DNA from: Eudoraea adriatica DSM 19308
Lineage (GTDB): Bacteria > Bacteroidota > Bacteroidia > Flavobacteriales > Flavobacteriaceae
Direction: 5' to 3'
Assembly (NCBI RefSeq): GCF_000382125.1
Contig: NZ_KB907547.1
Span: 496,001 to 560,000 of the forward strand
Length of the DNA: 64,000 bases
Shown one piece after another: positions 25,840 through 34,742 of the stretch (the stretch's first letter is position 1; each line of letters opens with the position of its first letter). A program made the translations under genes and the position numbers. The notes under the pieces were generated by a model. The model made no database searches and was not told the DNA's origin. It saw only the letters and a program-made list of their open reading frames with translations.

Positions 25840-26859
25840 ATGATAGACCAACTAAAAAAACACCTGGCCGAAGTAGCTGATTTTTCGTCAGATAATCCAA
25901 AGGAAATTGAGGCTTTCCGAATTAAATACCTTGGTAAAAAAGGTCTTTTGAGTCAATTCTTTTCTGAATTCAAAAATATTCCTACTGAAGAGAAAAAAGA
26001 ATTTGGTCAAACAATAAACGAACTTAAAAGTAAGGCCACAGAAAAAGTAAATCTGCTTAAAAAAGCAATCGAACAAGACAAGCCCGGAAAGAATATATAT
26101 AATGACCTTACAAGGCCTTCTGAACCTCTGGAACTAGGGGCACGCCACCCTATTTCAATAGTAAAAAACCAAATCATAGATATTTTTTCGAGAATAGGTT
26201 TCAACGTTTCCGAAGGACCTGAAATTGAAGATGACTGGCATAACTTCACTGCTTTAAACTTGCCGAAACACCATCCTGCCAGGGATATGCAGGACACCTT
26301 TTTTATTCAGACCAATCCGGATGTGCTCTTACGCACGCATACTTCATCCGTGCAGGTTCGGTATATGGAAAACAATAAACCGCCAATCCGAACTATCTCT
26401 CCGGGGAGGGTGTATAGAAATGAGGCAATTTCTGCCAGATCGCATTGTTTTTTTCATCAGGTAGAGGGGCTATATATTGATAAGAAAGTATCTTTTGCAG
26501 ATTTAAAGCAAACACTGCAGTTTTTTACTACCGAGCTTTTTGGGAAGTCCAAAATCAGACTTCGACCATCTTATTTTCCGTTCACCGAGCCCAGTGCCGA
26601 AGTTGATGTTTATTGGGGGCTGGAATCAGAAACAGATTACAAGATGACGAAAGGAACCGGCTGGTTAGAAATAATGGGATGTGGCATGGTAGATCCAAAT
26701 GTATTGGACAATTGTGGGATCGATAGTGAAACCTATACCGGTTTTGCATTTGGAATGGGCATCGATCGCATTGCCTTACTTCTTCATCAAATTTCAGATA
26801 TCCGCTTACTCAGCGAAAATGACGTAAGATTCCTGGAACAGTTTAAAAGTGCTTTATAA
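25840..26859 (+). CDS. pheS: Phenylalanine-tRNA ligase alpha subunit
   Basis: A 339-residue class II aminoacyl-tRNA synthetase subunit. The N-terminal 90 residues form the helical arm that binds tRNA (FRIKYLGKKGLL...). The catalytic core has motif 2 (ISPGRVYRNEAISARSHCFFHQVEGL in pieces) and motif 3 (GFAFGMGIDRIALL). The FTEPSAEVDV block shapes the phenylalanine pocket. The beta subunit gene is not adjacent, which is common in Bacteroidota. The stop is followed by a terminator hairpin, so it is transcribed alone. Confidence 0.97.
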   Translation: MIDQLKKHLAEVADFSSDNPKEIEAFRIKYLGKKGLLSQFFSEFKNIPTEEKKEFGQTINELKSKATEKVNLLKKAIEQDKPGKNIYNDLTRPSEPLELGARHPISIVKNQIIDIFSRIGFNVSEGPEIEDDWHNFTALNLPKHHPARDMQDTFFIQTNPDVLLRTHTSSVQVRYMENNKPPIRTISPGRVYRNEAISARSHCFFHQVEGLYIDKKVSFADLKQTLQFFTTELFGKSKIRLRPSYFPFTEPSAEVDVYWGLESETDYKMTKGTGWLEIMGCGMVDPNVLDNCGIDSETYTGFAFGMGIDRIALLLHQISDIRLLSENDVRFLEQFKSAL

Positions 26860-26892
26860 GTACTGTTCTTCACAATAATAGTACTCTTTTTT
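26859..26892 (+). terminator. Terminator of pheS
   Basis: AGTACTGTT (26859-26867) pairs with AATAGTACT (26877-26885), 9 bp with one G-U, then C and six T. Confidence 0.7.
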
Positions 26893-26900
26893 ATTCCCGG

Positions 26901-26926
26901 AGTGCGTTCAAAGCACTATCTTTTTT
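26901..26926 (+). terminator. Second weaker terminator-like hairpin
   Basis: AGTGC (26901-26905) pairs with GCACT (26913-26917), followed after three bases by six T. It may back up the pheS terminator. Confidence 0.4.
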
Positions 26927-27009
26927 GATCTTTTAAGTTTGATTACATAGCACCTTCAGGACCAGAGATTATAAGAAAGTAGTGCAATTAAGTCTGGTTA
27001 GAAATTCAA

Positions 27010-27492
27010 TTAAGTATTTGAGCCCTGCCATTCATTAAAGGGGTTTTTGCTCAGTTGAGAGTTGTAATATTTGATATCCCCGGTTACTTCCAATCCTATC
27101 CAGGATGGTACTTCGATTTTATCATCTTCATTTTCAATTTCAATTTCTGCTATTACCAACCCCTGGTTTGAACCAAGAAATTCATCTACTTCAATAATAA
27201 GGGGCCCTATACTTACACAATAACGGATTTTCTCTAAAATATCCTTTTCACATAGCTCTAAAAGTAGCTTGGCCTCTGCAACTGGTATCTTTTTTTCCCA
27301 TTCAAATCTGGTGGTGCCCGCAAGGTTGGATCTGCCTTTCACTGTCAAAAAAGCATTGTCATCCGTTATTCTTACCCGTACTACCCTATCGGGATGTGAA
27401 TTTAAAAACCCCTGAACAATATGTGCTTTAGAATAGGCTAAAGATCTGTAATCGCTTGAATTCACCAGAAATTTTCTTTCTATTTCTATCAT
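27010..27492 (-). CDS. CYTH domain protein (triphosphate tunnel metalloenzyme)
   Basis: A 160-residue protein of the CYTH superfamily, whose members hydrolyse triphosphates (inorganic triphosphate, nucleotides, thiamine triphosphate) inside a beta-barrel tunnel. The hallmark ExExK is E3, E5 and K7. Basic and acidic residues lining the tunnel follow in alternating strands (VVRVRI, FLTVKG, FEWEKKI, IIEVDEF, IAEIEIE). Bacterial single-domain CYTH proteins are most often triphosphatases; the substrate here is not determined. The gene is 36 bp downstream of an NAD(P)-binding protein gene on the same strand. Confidence 0.88.
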   Translation of the reverse strand: MIEIERKFLVNSSDYRSLAYSKAHIVQGFLNSHPDRVVRVRITDDNAFLTVKGRSNLAGTTRFEWEKKIPVAEAKLLLELCEKDILEKIRYCVSIGPLIIEVDEFLGSNQGLVIAEIEIENEDDKIEVPSWIGLEVTGDIKYYNSQLSKNPFNEWQGSNT

Positions 27493-27528
27493 ATTTATTA
27501 AGTCTTAAGCACAAAATCTGGCGTTCTC

Positions 27529-28197
27529 TTAGTTCTCCATCTCTCCCAGCTGTACTATCTTATCGGAGGGAATTTTTACTCTTTCATAGGCATTATTTGC
27601 CAGCCATACCATGCAGTGGGCTATCTTTTCCGGATGTACAGATCTGTATTTTCTGAATGGCCCTGCCAAAATAGCGTTTAGAACAAGAAATACTTTTTTT
27701 GCAAACCATTCTCCTGGTCTGTTTTCCTGCCTATAGCCCCCAATGAGTGATGGTTGTAGAATATGAATTTTTGGAATTCCAATGGAAATCACCGCATTTT
27801 CCATTTGCCCCTTTAGTTTATTATAGAAGATGCGGCTCTCAGCATTTGCTCCTAATGCAGAAATTACTATAAATGTCCCTATTTTATTTTTTTTGCACAA
27901 TGCTGCAGCACTAACAGGAATTCCAAAATCAATTTTTTTGTAAAGGTCTTTATCCGGGGTTTTGGCTTTTGTGGTCCCTATACAGCAAAAAACTTCATCT
28001 GCCAGGAAATCATCTTCATGGTCAGATAATTTTAGTAAGTCAATAAGGTGTTCCTCTAACTTTTTATGTTTTATTCCTGCTGATTTTCTGGAAAATAACT
28101 TTAGTTTCCTATACCTCTTGTCTTTAAGAAGTATCTGCAATAGTTTGCTTCCGCATAAACCAGTGGCCCCTAAAATAATAGCTGATTTTTGTGCCAT
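27529..28197 (-). CDS. NAD(P)-binding Rossmann protein (atypical SDR, HTATIP2-like)
   Basis: A 222-residue protein with the atypical SDR cofactor motif GATGLCGSKLL (residues 10-20), FSRKSAG after strand 2 (NADP preference), VFCCIGTTKAKT and a YNKLKGQME segment holding the YxxxK pair. It resembles the HTATIP2/Yml family of nucleoside-sugar epimerase-like proteins. The substrate is unknown. It is divergent from dinB with 33 bp between the start codons, so their promoters overlap. Confidence 0.82.
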   Translation of the reverse strand: MAQKSAIILGATGLCGSKLLQILLKDKRYRKLKLFSRKSAGIKHKKLEEHLIDLLKLSDHEDDFLADEVFCCIGTTKAKTPDKDLYKKIDFGIPVSAAALCKKNKIGTFIVISALGANAESRIFYNKLKGQMENAVISIGIPKIHILQPSLIGGYRQENRPGEWFAKKVFLVLNAILAGPFRKYRSVHPEKIAHCMVWLANNAYERVKIPSDKIVQLGEMEN

Positions 28198-28219
28198 ATC
28201 AATTACACTAAATATACCT

Positions 28220-28227
28220 TAAATTTG
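28220..28227 (+). promoter_or_regulatory. -7 promoter element right before dinB
   Basis: TAAATTTG matches TAnnTTTG exactly. It ends only 3 nt before the dinB ATG at 28231, so a transcript started here would have no or almost no leader. No clear -33 TTG is seen. Confidence 0.4.
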
Positions 28228-28230
28228 AAT

Positions 28231-29331
28231 ATGCTCAATGAATTCTCTTTGCGAAAAATAATACACGTAGACATGGATGCATTTTATGCCTCGGTTGAGC
28301 AATTAGATAATCATGATCTTAGGGGTAAGCCGGTTGCTGTAGGTGGAAGTGAAAAAAGAGGGGTAGTATCTGCAGCTAGCTACGAGGCTAGAAAATTTGG
28401 GGTTAAAAGTGCCATGAGCGGTTATTTGGCAAGACAAAATTGTCCGAATATCATATTCGTGAAACCACGTTTTCATAGATACAAAGAAGTATCGTTACAA
28501 ATTAGAAAGATCTTCCTGGACTATACAGATATGGTAGAACCTCTTTCACTGGACGAGGCCTATCTTGATGTTACTTTTAACAAGAAAGGCAACCCTTCCG
28601 CTACCCTGATTGCCCGGGAAATAAGGCAGCGGATTTTTAATGAAATTGGTTTAACTGCTTCGGCAGGAATATCTATAAATAAATTTGTAGCCAAAATAGC
28701 CAGCGATTATAACAAACCCAATGGACAAAAAACAGTGAATCCGGAGGAAGTAGTTCAATTCCTTGAAGATTTGGAAATAAGAAAGTTCTATGGTGTTGGT
28801 AAAGTTACCGCCGATAAAATGTATAAGCTTGGGGTTTTTACTGGTAAAGATCTGAAAAGAAAATCGCTTGAATTTCTGGAAAGTCATTTTGGAAAGAGTG
28901 GGAAACACTACTACTACGTGGTTAGAGGTATTCATAATAGTGCGGTAAAGGCTGAGCGTATTCCCAAATCTGTAGGCGCCGAACGTACTTTTAGCGAAAA
29001 CCTTAGTAGTGAGATTTTTATGTTAGAACGATTAGATCATATTGCCCGGGAACTGGAGGGCAGGTTAAAGAAGTCTGAAATAGCGGGTAAAACAATAACG
29101 TTAAAAATAAAATACAGTGATTTTACCCTGCAGACACGGAGTAAAACTTTACCCTATTTTGTGGCAGATAAAAATCTGATTTTAGAGACTGCCAAGGAAT
29201 TATTATATCAGGAAAAACTGGAAAACTCTGTTCGTTTGTTAGGTCTTTCGCTTTCTAATTTAAATACAGATATCAGGGAACGGGATAAGGTAAAAAACGT
29301 TGTTACAGTTCAACTCAGTTTTGAGTTCTAA
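28231..29331 (+). CDS. dinB: DNA polymerase IV (Y family)
   Basis: A 366-residue translesion polymerase. The palm motif HVDMDAFYASVEQ and the catalytic SLDEAYLDVT are intact, SAGISINKFVAKIASD and GVGKVTADKM (HhH) follow, and the little-finger domain ends in QLSFEF, which resembles the beta-clamp binding peptide. An earlier in-frame ATG (28189) would add 14 residues with no family match, so I use 28231. It copies past damaged bases and extends mismatched ends with low fidelity. No LexA box was recognised upstream. Confidence 0.95.
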   Translation: MLNEFSLRKIIHVDMDAFYASVEQLDNHDLRGKPVAVGGSEKRGVVSAASYEARKFGVKSAMSGYLARQNCPNIIFVKPRFHRYKEVSLQIRKIFLDYTDMVEPLSLDEAYLDVTFNKKGNPSATLIAREIRQRIFNEIGLTASAGISINKFVAKIASDYNKPNGQKTVNPEEVVQFLEDLEIRKFYGVGKVTADKMYKLGVFTGKDLKRKSLEFLESHFGKSGKHYYYVVRGIHNSAVKAERIPKSVGAERTFSENLSSEIFMLERLDHIARELEGRLKKSEIAGKTITLKIKYSDFTLQTRSKTLPYFVADKNLILETAKELLYQEKLENSVRLLGLSLSNLNTDIRERDKVKNVVTVQLSFEF

Positions 29332-29646
29332 TCCGCAATTTTGTTCATTTAAGATCCGGTTTATTTAAAATCTTGCTTTTACCAGGACAAGATCATTAAG
29401 CAATATTGGGACCATCTGTATAGAAAATAATTATTTTTTTGTTTAAAGTTGAGTAGTAAAAACTGCCATGTCCATGGCTATTATTAAACAAAACTGTTAA
29501 TAGTTCATTTGAATTTTTTCCCTTAACTATCTTTTAGTAGTATTGAATAAAATTGCAATAAGAAAGAAAGTTTTTAATTCCTTTTTGGGAAGGAATATAA
29601 CTTTCCTAATTCAAAATTTTAATCGTCTTTAAAAGAATTAGAATTA
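29332..29646. other. 315-bp spacer before the PAS gene
   Basis: No gene is seen. It holds a 7-bp hairpin (ATTCCTT at 29577-29583, AAGGAAT at 29590-29596, 6-nt loop) and a weaker one (ATCTTG 29370-29375 with CAAGAT 29388-29393). A 22-nt block at 29612-29633 recurs with one mismatch at 39202-39223, upstream of the second small-RNA cassette. Its distance from the start codon at 29647 suggests a leader or promoter region. Confidence 0.4.
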
Positions 29647-30168
29647 ATGAAGGAATTTAAAAATTTTGATAACGCTGTCTCAGGTTTCTATAAAAACAGC
29701 CGGGCCAAAATCCTCCCTATTTTATCCTGGGATCTTGCAGGATCTTATTTTGATAAGACCTGCAAAGATTTTGACGATCTCAGAGTACTAAAAGGCTTAG
29801 CCTTAAGGAACCGCTGGTTGTATAAAGATACTTTCAATGAAGAATTTCTGGAGAAGGAACAAGTTATTGTTGTCACTGACCCTGAATTGAAAATTGTATA
29901 TGCCACGAATAATATTTTTAACATGAATGGGTATACCTTGGATGAGATAAAAGATAAGACTCCAAAAATCTTTCAGGGTAAAAAAACCAACAGCAAAATT
30001 AATGCTGCTATTTCCAAAGCCATTAAAAACAGGGAAGCCTTTGAAGCTACCGTAGTTAATTACAGAAAAGATGGCTCAACGTATAACTGTTGGATAAAAG
30101 GGGAACCCATTTTCAACAAAAAGGGAAAAATTGTAAATTTTATAGCCTACGAACGAGAAGTGGCGTAA
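29647..30168 (+). CDS. PAS domain protein, LOV-like but without the flavin cysteine
   Basis: A 173-residue soluble protein: an N-terminal helical part (residues 1-70) and one PAS domain with its PAC end (about 71-173). The PAS core reads like LOV photoreceptors: VTDPELKIVYAT, then GYTLDEI, then KIFQGKKTN and NYRKDGSTYNCWI. In LOV domains the block GRNCRFLQG carries the cysteine that bonds flavin in light; here the matching residue is P106 (TPKIFQG). It is thus unlikely to perform the light reaction, though it may still bind a ligand. No output domain is attached, so any signal must pass to a partner protein. Confidence 0.8.
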   Translation: MKEFKNFDNAVSGFYKNSRAKILPILSWDLAGSYFDKTCKDFDDLRVLKGLALRNRWLYKDTFNEEFLEKEQVIVVTDPELKIVYATNNIFNMNGYTLDEIKDKTPKIFQGKKTNSKINAAISKAIKNREAFEATVVNYRKDGSTYNCWIKGEPIFNKKGKIVNFIAYEREVA

Positions 30169-30199
30169 AAATTTCTAACTGATAATTCTGTAAATTTAT

Positions 30200-31642
30200 C
30201 TAGAAAGCACAGGTTTCTATTTCTGTTACCCTTAGCGTATTTACCATCCCCTTGCTCTTAATTGGCATTGCAGCCAAACTTATAAGCATATCACCGACAT
30301 CTAAAAAACCTTTTTTACATGCTATGGCGTTTACATCTTCGATAGTCTCATCTGTTGAAACAAACTTATCATAGTAAAATGTTTTCACTCCCCATAGCAG
30401 GTTCAGCTGTGTTAAAATTCTTTTATTTGATGTAAAAACCAAAATATGAGCACGTGGTCGCCATGCTGAAATCTGGAAGGCTGTATAACCACTATTTGTA
30501 AGGGTGGATATGGCTTTGGCCTTAATTTCATTCGCCATTATGGCCGCATGATAACAAACAGACTTGGTAATATACCTTTTTGTCCGAATATGAGGCGGCT
30601 CCTGGGGAACTTGAATTAGTTCAGATCCTTCAACACTATGCAGAATACTGGCCATTTTTTGTATTACTTCAACCGGATAATTACCTACAGAAGTCTCCCC
30701 CGAAAGCATTACCGCATCAGCACCATCCATTACAGAGTTTGCAACATCATTTACCTCAGCCCTTGTAGGTGTAAGAGATGTAATCATGGTTTCCATCATC
30801 TGAGTGGCGATAATTACAGGAATCCTGGCTTTTTTAGCTCTTAACACCAATTTCTTTTGGATAAGCGGAACCTCCTGAGCAGGAACTTCGACACCAAGAT
30901 CTCCCCGTGCAACCATAATCCCATCGCAATAGGAAACAATTTTATCTATATTTTTTACTGCTTCTGGTTTTTCAATCTTTGCAATAATTGGAATTTTCTC
31001 TTTAGAATGTTCTCTGATTAAATTTTGAAGATCAATAAGATCCTGACTAAATCTAACAAAAGACAGGGCAATCCAATCAACATGGAGGGAAATTGCGAAA
31101 ATGGCATCCTCTATATCCTTTTCAGTAAGAGCAGGCAAACTAATGTTGGTGTTTGGAAGGTTAACCCCTTTCTTCGATTTCAAGGGCCCTCCCTGAATTA
31201 CTTTTGCCCTTACTTCGTTTTCCCTGTTAGTAGTAAGGACTTCAAACATTAGTTTTCCGTCGTCCAGCAAAATACGTTCCCCCGGGTTTACGTCTTTTGG
31301 AAAGCTCGAATAATTCATATACACTTTATCGGCATTTCCTTCGAATGGATCACCTGTAACAAAAGTTATCTCATCGTCCGGAGCAACAATAACTTCGCCC
31401 CCCATAACTCCTACTCTCAACTTCGGGCCTTGTAAGTCTGCAAGAATGGCTGTATACATGCCCATTTCCTCGTTGAGTGATCGAATCATTTCGACGCGCT
31501 TGGTAACATCCTCATAATCGGCATGAGAAAAATTAATCCTAAAGACATCTACTCCAGATTCTATCATTTTCTTCAGGACCTCTCTTTTGCTTGTTGCCGG
31601 CCCCAAAGTGGCTACAATTTTTGTCTTTTTTGTATCGGGCAT
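30200..31642 (-). CDS. pyk: Pyruvate kinase
   Basis: A 480-residue glycolytic enzyme making pyruvate and ATP from phosphoenolpyruvate and ADP. The N-terminal TKIVATLGPAT, FRINFSH, the catalytic-loop IIAKIEKPEAV with its lysine, MVARGDLGVEVP, and IATQMMETMI followed by TRAEVNDVANSVMDGADAVMLS are all present. It is the last gene of the minus-strand block acpP-fabF-rnc-IPExxxVDY-pyk, with 4 bp between it and the upstream gene. The shared block suggests that its expression follows growth and lipid synthesis. Confidence 0.97.
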   Translation of the reverse strand: MPDTKKTKIVATLGPATSKREVLKKMIESGVDVFRINFSHADYEDVTKRVEMIRSLNEEMGMYTAILADLQGPKLRVGVMGGEVIVAPDDEITFVTGDPFEGNADKVYMNYSSFPKDVNPGERILLDDGKLMFEVLTTNRENEVRAKVIQGGPLKSKKGVNLPNTNISLPALTEKDIEDAIFAISLHVDWIALSFVRFSQDLIDLQNLIREHSKEKIPIIAKIEKPEAVKNIDKIVSYCDGIMVARGDLGVEVPAQEVPLIQKKLVLRAKKARIPVIIATQMMETMITSLTPTRAEVNDVANSVMDGADAVMLSGETSVGNYPVEVIQKMASILHSVEGSELIQVPQEPPHIRTKRYITKSVCYHAAIMANEIKAKAISTLTNSGYTAFQISAWRPRAHILVFTSNKRILTQLNLLWGVKTFYYDKFVSTDETIEDVNAIACKKGFLDVGDMLISLAAMPIKSKGMVNTLRVTEIETCAF

Positions 31643-31646
31643 ACTT

Positions 31647-32111
31647 CTATATAATTAAGTTTTGCTTGGATTTTAATTTATCGGTTTCAATCTGGTATGC
31701 AGTAATTATCTTGGGAATTTCAAGAATAGAATCGAGCATACTACTATCCACTTCATCTTCTTCCTGTTCTATTTTTAACAAATAATCAACATCCTTGTAT
31801 TCCGGCAATACGTGATATGCAGTAGAAGATGTTTCATTGCTAAAAAGATCATGAACTTCCAAATATTCTTCTTTAACGCTGGTATTAACGATTAAAGTCC
31901 AATTCCTTTCATTTAGTTTATCTTTCCATTCATAAATAGGAAAGGAGGTTCTATTAGATATATCGAGATCTGTCTTTGATCTTTTTAAATTTATTTTAAG
32001 CGCCATATTCAATCCATAGGCCAAAGCATAATCTTCCAAACCACAATGTAAGGCAATGAGAACATAGTTTTCTTCACAAAAATCATCAGAAAATTTATGC
32101 AATGTGATCAT
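31647..32111 (-). CDS. IPExxxVDY family protein
   Basis: A 154-residue protein of a family restricted to Bacteroidota and named after a short motif, here LPEYKDVDY. It starts MITLHKFSDDF and has no signal peptide or membrane segment. Its function is unknown. It almost always lies between rnc and pyk in flavobacteria, as here (30 bp after rnc, 4 bp before pyk), hinting at a role tied to RNA or central metabolism, but that is only context. Confidence 0.88.
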   Translation of the reverse strand: MITLHKFSDDFCEENYVLIALHCGLEDYALAYGLNMALKINLKRSKTDLDISNRTSFPIYEWKDKLNERNWTLIVNTSVKEEYLEVHDLFSNETSSTAYHVLPEYKDVDYLLKIEQEEDEVDSSMLDSILEIPKIITAYQIETDKLKSKQNLII

Positions 32112-32141
32112 TTCTTTGTGTAAAATGTAAATATAAGATTA

Positions 32142-32885
32142 TTATATCTGTATCCTTCCCATTTTGTCCTGAAGGGCAAAAAATGCCCTTTTAGATGCTT
32201 TTTCTTCAGCTTTCTTTTTTGAAGTAGCTCTGGCCTTGGCCATTACTCTTTCATCTATGGAAAGTTTAACGGCAAAATGCTTTAAAGGGTCCTTTCCCGT
32301 ATCTTCATATACCTTGTATTGGAATTCTTTTTTCTGCTTTTGACACCATTCAATCACAAGACTTTTATAGCTTATTACTTTACCTTCCAGCTGCTCAATG
32401 TCTACATAGGGCTCAATTACTCTAGTGTTAATAAACTTCTCACAATATTTATATCCCCTGTCTAAATAAATTGCACCAATGAGTGCTTCAAAAACATTTC
32501 CATGAATATTATCTCCAAAATGCGATTTGGGAATTCTACTTTCTACATAGGAGATCAGATTCAAATCCTTTCCTAATTCATTTAAATGTTTCCTGCTTAC
32601 TATTTTAGAGCGCATTTTAGTTAAGTATCCTTCATCCCCGTTAGGTACTTCGTTATACAGGTATCTAGAAATAATGGTGCCTAACATGGAATCGCCAAGA
32701 AATTCCAGTCTCTCATAATTTAATGGCAAGCCATTTTTATCTTTTTTGTTAGCAGACCTGTGAAGGAAAGCTTTTTTATAAACACTGAGCTTTTTGGGTT
32801 TAAACCCTAATATTTTTGAAATCCCTAAAAAAAAATCCCCATCCTCTTTAGGATGGGAATTGAATATATTTGAAGGAAAATTCAT
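32142..32885 (-). CDS. rnc: Ribonuclease III
   Basis: A 247-residue endonuclease for double-stranded RNA, used for rRNA processing and mRNA turnover. The catalytic signature ERLEFLGDSMLG (E61, D65) and the second metal-binding block NVFEALIGAIYLD lie in the nuclease domain. A double-stranded RNA-binding domain fills residues about 170-240 (KKAEEKASKRAF near the end). It is 8 bp downstream of fabF, in the operon order usual for flavobacteria. Confidence 0.95.
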   Translation of the reverse strand: MNFPSNIFNSHPKEDGDFFLGISKILGFKPKKLSVYKKAFLHRSANKKDKNGLPLNYERLEFLGDSMLGTIISRYLYNEVPNGDEGYLTKMRSKIVSRKHLNELGKDLNLISYVESRIPKSHFGDNIHGNVFEALIGAIYLDRGYKYCEKFINTRVIEPYVDIEQLEGKVISYKSLVIEWCQKQKKEFQYKVYEDTGKDPLKHFAVKLSIDERVMAKARATSKKKAEEKASKRAFFALQDKMGRIQI

Positions 32886-32893
32886 TTTGCTTA

Positions 32894-34144
32894 TTAGCTA
32901 TATTTCTTAAAAACCACACATGCGTTATGTCCGCCAAAACCAAAGGTATTACTCATTGCTACCTTAACCTCTCTTTTCTGGGCCTTATTTAGCGTTAAAT
33001 TAAGCTTTGGATCTATATTTTCGTCTACCACGGAATGATTTATCGTAGGTGGCACAAGGTTATGATTCATCGCCAAAATAGACGCAATTGCTTCAATAGC
33101 ACCAGCAGCACCTAATAAATGACCTGTCATTGATTTTGTAGAATTAATATTTATGTCCGGAGCATGCTCACCAAAAACCTGACTGATTGCTTTTAATTCA
33201 GCAACATCACCCAACGGGGTAGCTGTACCATGCGTATTGATCGCATCAACATCTTCAGGTTTAAGATTTGCATCACGCAAACAGTTTTCCATTACCTTTA
33301 CCACCCCAATACCTTCAGGGTGTGGTGCAGTCATATGGTATGCGTCACTCGATAGTCCTCCACCAACTAATTCTGCATATATTTTGGCTCCCCGTGCTTT
33401 GGCATGTTCTAATTCTTCCAGAATTAACGCCCCGGCACCTTCCCCAAGCACAAAACCATCTCTGGTTGCATCAAAAGGTCTTGATGCCGTTGCCGGACTG
33501 TCATTTCGGGTAGACAAAGCATGCATAGCATTAAAACCTCCCATCCCCGCAATCGTGACTGCTGCCTCACTACCTCCGGAGACAACCATATCGCAATAGC
33601 CCAATCTGATATAATTTAGTGCATCAATCATGGCATTGGCAGAAGAAGCACAAGCAGATACCGTAGTATAATTTGGGCCCATAAAACCATGCTTAATTGA
33701 GATATTACCTGGGGCAATATCAGCGATCATTTTAGGTATAAAAAAAGGATTGAATCTTGGAGTTCCATCACCGCTGGCAAAGTTTAAAACCTCATTTTGG
33801 AAGGTTTCCAAACCGCCAATCCCAGCACCCCAGATAACACCTACTCTAAATTTATCTATTTTTTCCAGATCTAAACCAGAATCTATAATAGCTTCATCTG
33901 AAGAAATCAAGGCATACTGGGCAAATTTATCTAATTTACGCGCTTCCTTTCTGTCAAAGTAGTTCTGTGAATCAAAGTTTTTTAATTCACAGGCAAATTT
34001 AGTTTTGAATTTTTCTGTATCGAAATATGTTATAGGCGCGGACCCACTTTTGCCTTCCTTTAAACCATCCCAATATTGTTCAATATTATTACCAATAGGT
34101 GTTAAGGCACCAATACCTGTAACCACAACTCTTTTTAATTGCAT
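32894..34144 (-). CDS. fabF: 3-oxoacyl-ACP synthase II
   Basis: A 416-residue ketoacyl-ACP synthase that extends fatty acids by two carbons. The active site cysteine is C165 in VSACASSANAM; the two histidines are in NTHGTATPLGD and SMTGHLLGAAG. Full-length and typical of FabF/KAS II. It follows acpP on the same strand with a 110-bp gap that contains a terminator hairpin, so part of its transcription comes by read-through from acpP. Confidence 0.97.
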   Translation of the reverse strand: MQLKRVVVTGIGALTPIGNNIEQYWDGLKEGKSGSAPITYFDTEKFKTKFACELKNFDSQNYFDRKEARKLDKFAQYALISSDEAIIDSGLDLEKIDKFRVGVIWGAGIGGLETFQNEVLNFASGDGTPRFNPFFIPKMIADIAPGNISIKHGFMGPNYTTVSACASSANAMIDALNYIRLGYCDMVVSGGSEAAVTIAGMGGFNAMHALSTRNDSPATASRPFDATRDGFVLGEGAGALILEELEHAKARGAKIYAELVGGGLSSDAYHMTAPHPEGIGVVKVMENCLRDANLKPEDVDAINTHGTATPLGDVAELKAISQVFGEHAPDININSTKSMTGHLLGAAGAIEAIASILAMNHNLVPPTINHSVVDENIDPKLNLTLNKAQKREVKVAMSNTFGFGGHNACVVFKKYS

Positions 34145-34183
34145 TTAACCAAATTTTAAATTGATGTCTAACCCAAGTGTAAA

Positions 34184-34227
34184 TTAAAAAAAATTATCCA
34201 TGCAGCACGATTACCGCATGGATAATT
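34184..34227 (-). terminator. Intrinsic terminator between acpP and fabF
   Basis: On the minus strand a 12-bp stem (34216-34227 with 34192-34203) with a 12-nt loop is followed by a run of T (34184-34193). It should stop most transcripts after acpP, letting the carrier protein be made in excess over fabF. Confidence 0.8.
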
Positions 34228-34254
34228 ATAAATCTTTATTAAGAAATCATAAAT

Positions 34255-34488
34255 TTATTTGGCTTCTTCTATATAACTAATAGCCTGGCCAACTGTTGCT
34301 ATATTTTCTGCTTGATCATCAGGGATTTGAATATCAAATTCTTTTTCAAATTCCATTATCAACTCAACAGTATCCAATGAATCTGCCCCTAAGTCGTTGG
34401 TAAAACTAGCTTCGGCCACAACTTCGTTTTCATCTACTCCTAATTTATCAACGATGATAGCTTTTACTCTTGATGCAATGTCTGACAT
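34255..34488 (-). CDS. acpP: Acyl carrier protein
   Basis: A 77-residue acidic carrier. S37 in [11 protein letters not shown] is the 4'-phosphopantetheine attachment site. It shuttles acyl chains among fatty-acid enzymes, including the FabF made by the next gene and probably the desaturase at 4.0 kb. The -7 element at 34522-34529 lies 34 nt upstream. Confidence 0.97.
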   Translation of the reverse strand: MSDIASRVKAIIVDKLGVDENEVVAEASFTNDLGADSLDTVELIMEFEKEFDIQIPDDQAENIATVGQAISYIEEAK

Positions 34489-34521
34489 AATAATTTTGGT
34501 TTTTAAAATTTAAATCGTTGG

Positions 34522-34529
34522 CAAAAATA
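34522..34529 (-). promoter_or_regulatory. -7 element of the acpP promoter
   Basis: On the minus strand TATTTTTG matches TAnnTTTG exactly, 33 nt before the acpP start codon. A clear -33 TTG is not seen. Confidence 0.5.
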
Positions 34530-34742
34530 AAAAACTTATAATGTAATAACACTATTTGTCATAAAAATGTATCGTAATTTAAGAAATTTAAATACAAGAA
34601 TATTAGTTTAGACATAAATTTTCTGTCCTGGAAATGGTTAAACCCTATATAAAAAGAGATTTTCTCGACTTTTTTTTATGATTTATTAAAGGTAGTCGAT
34701 CATCATGCATTTAATAATCCTAGGACTTAATTTCAAAAAGAA

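Noticed and set aside
33237-33599. A 120-codon plus-strand frame inside fabF
   Set aside because: It is the antisense of a well-conserved synthase region and has no domain.
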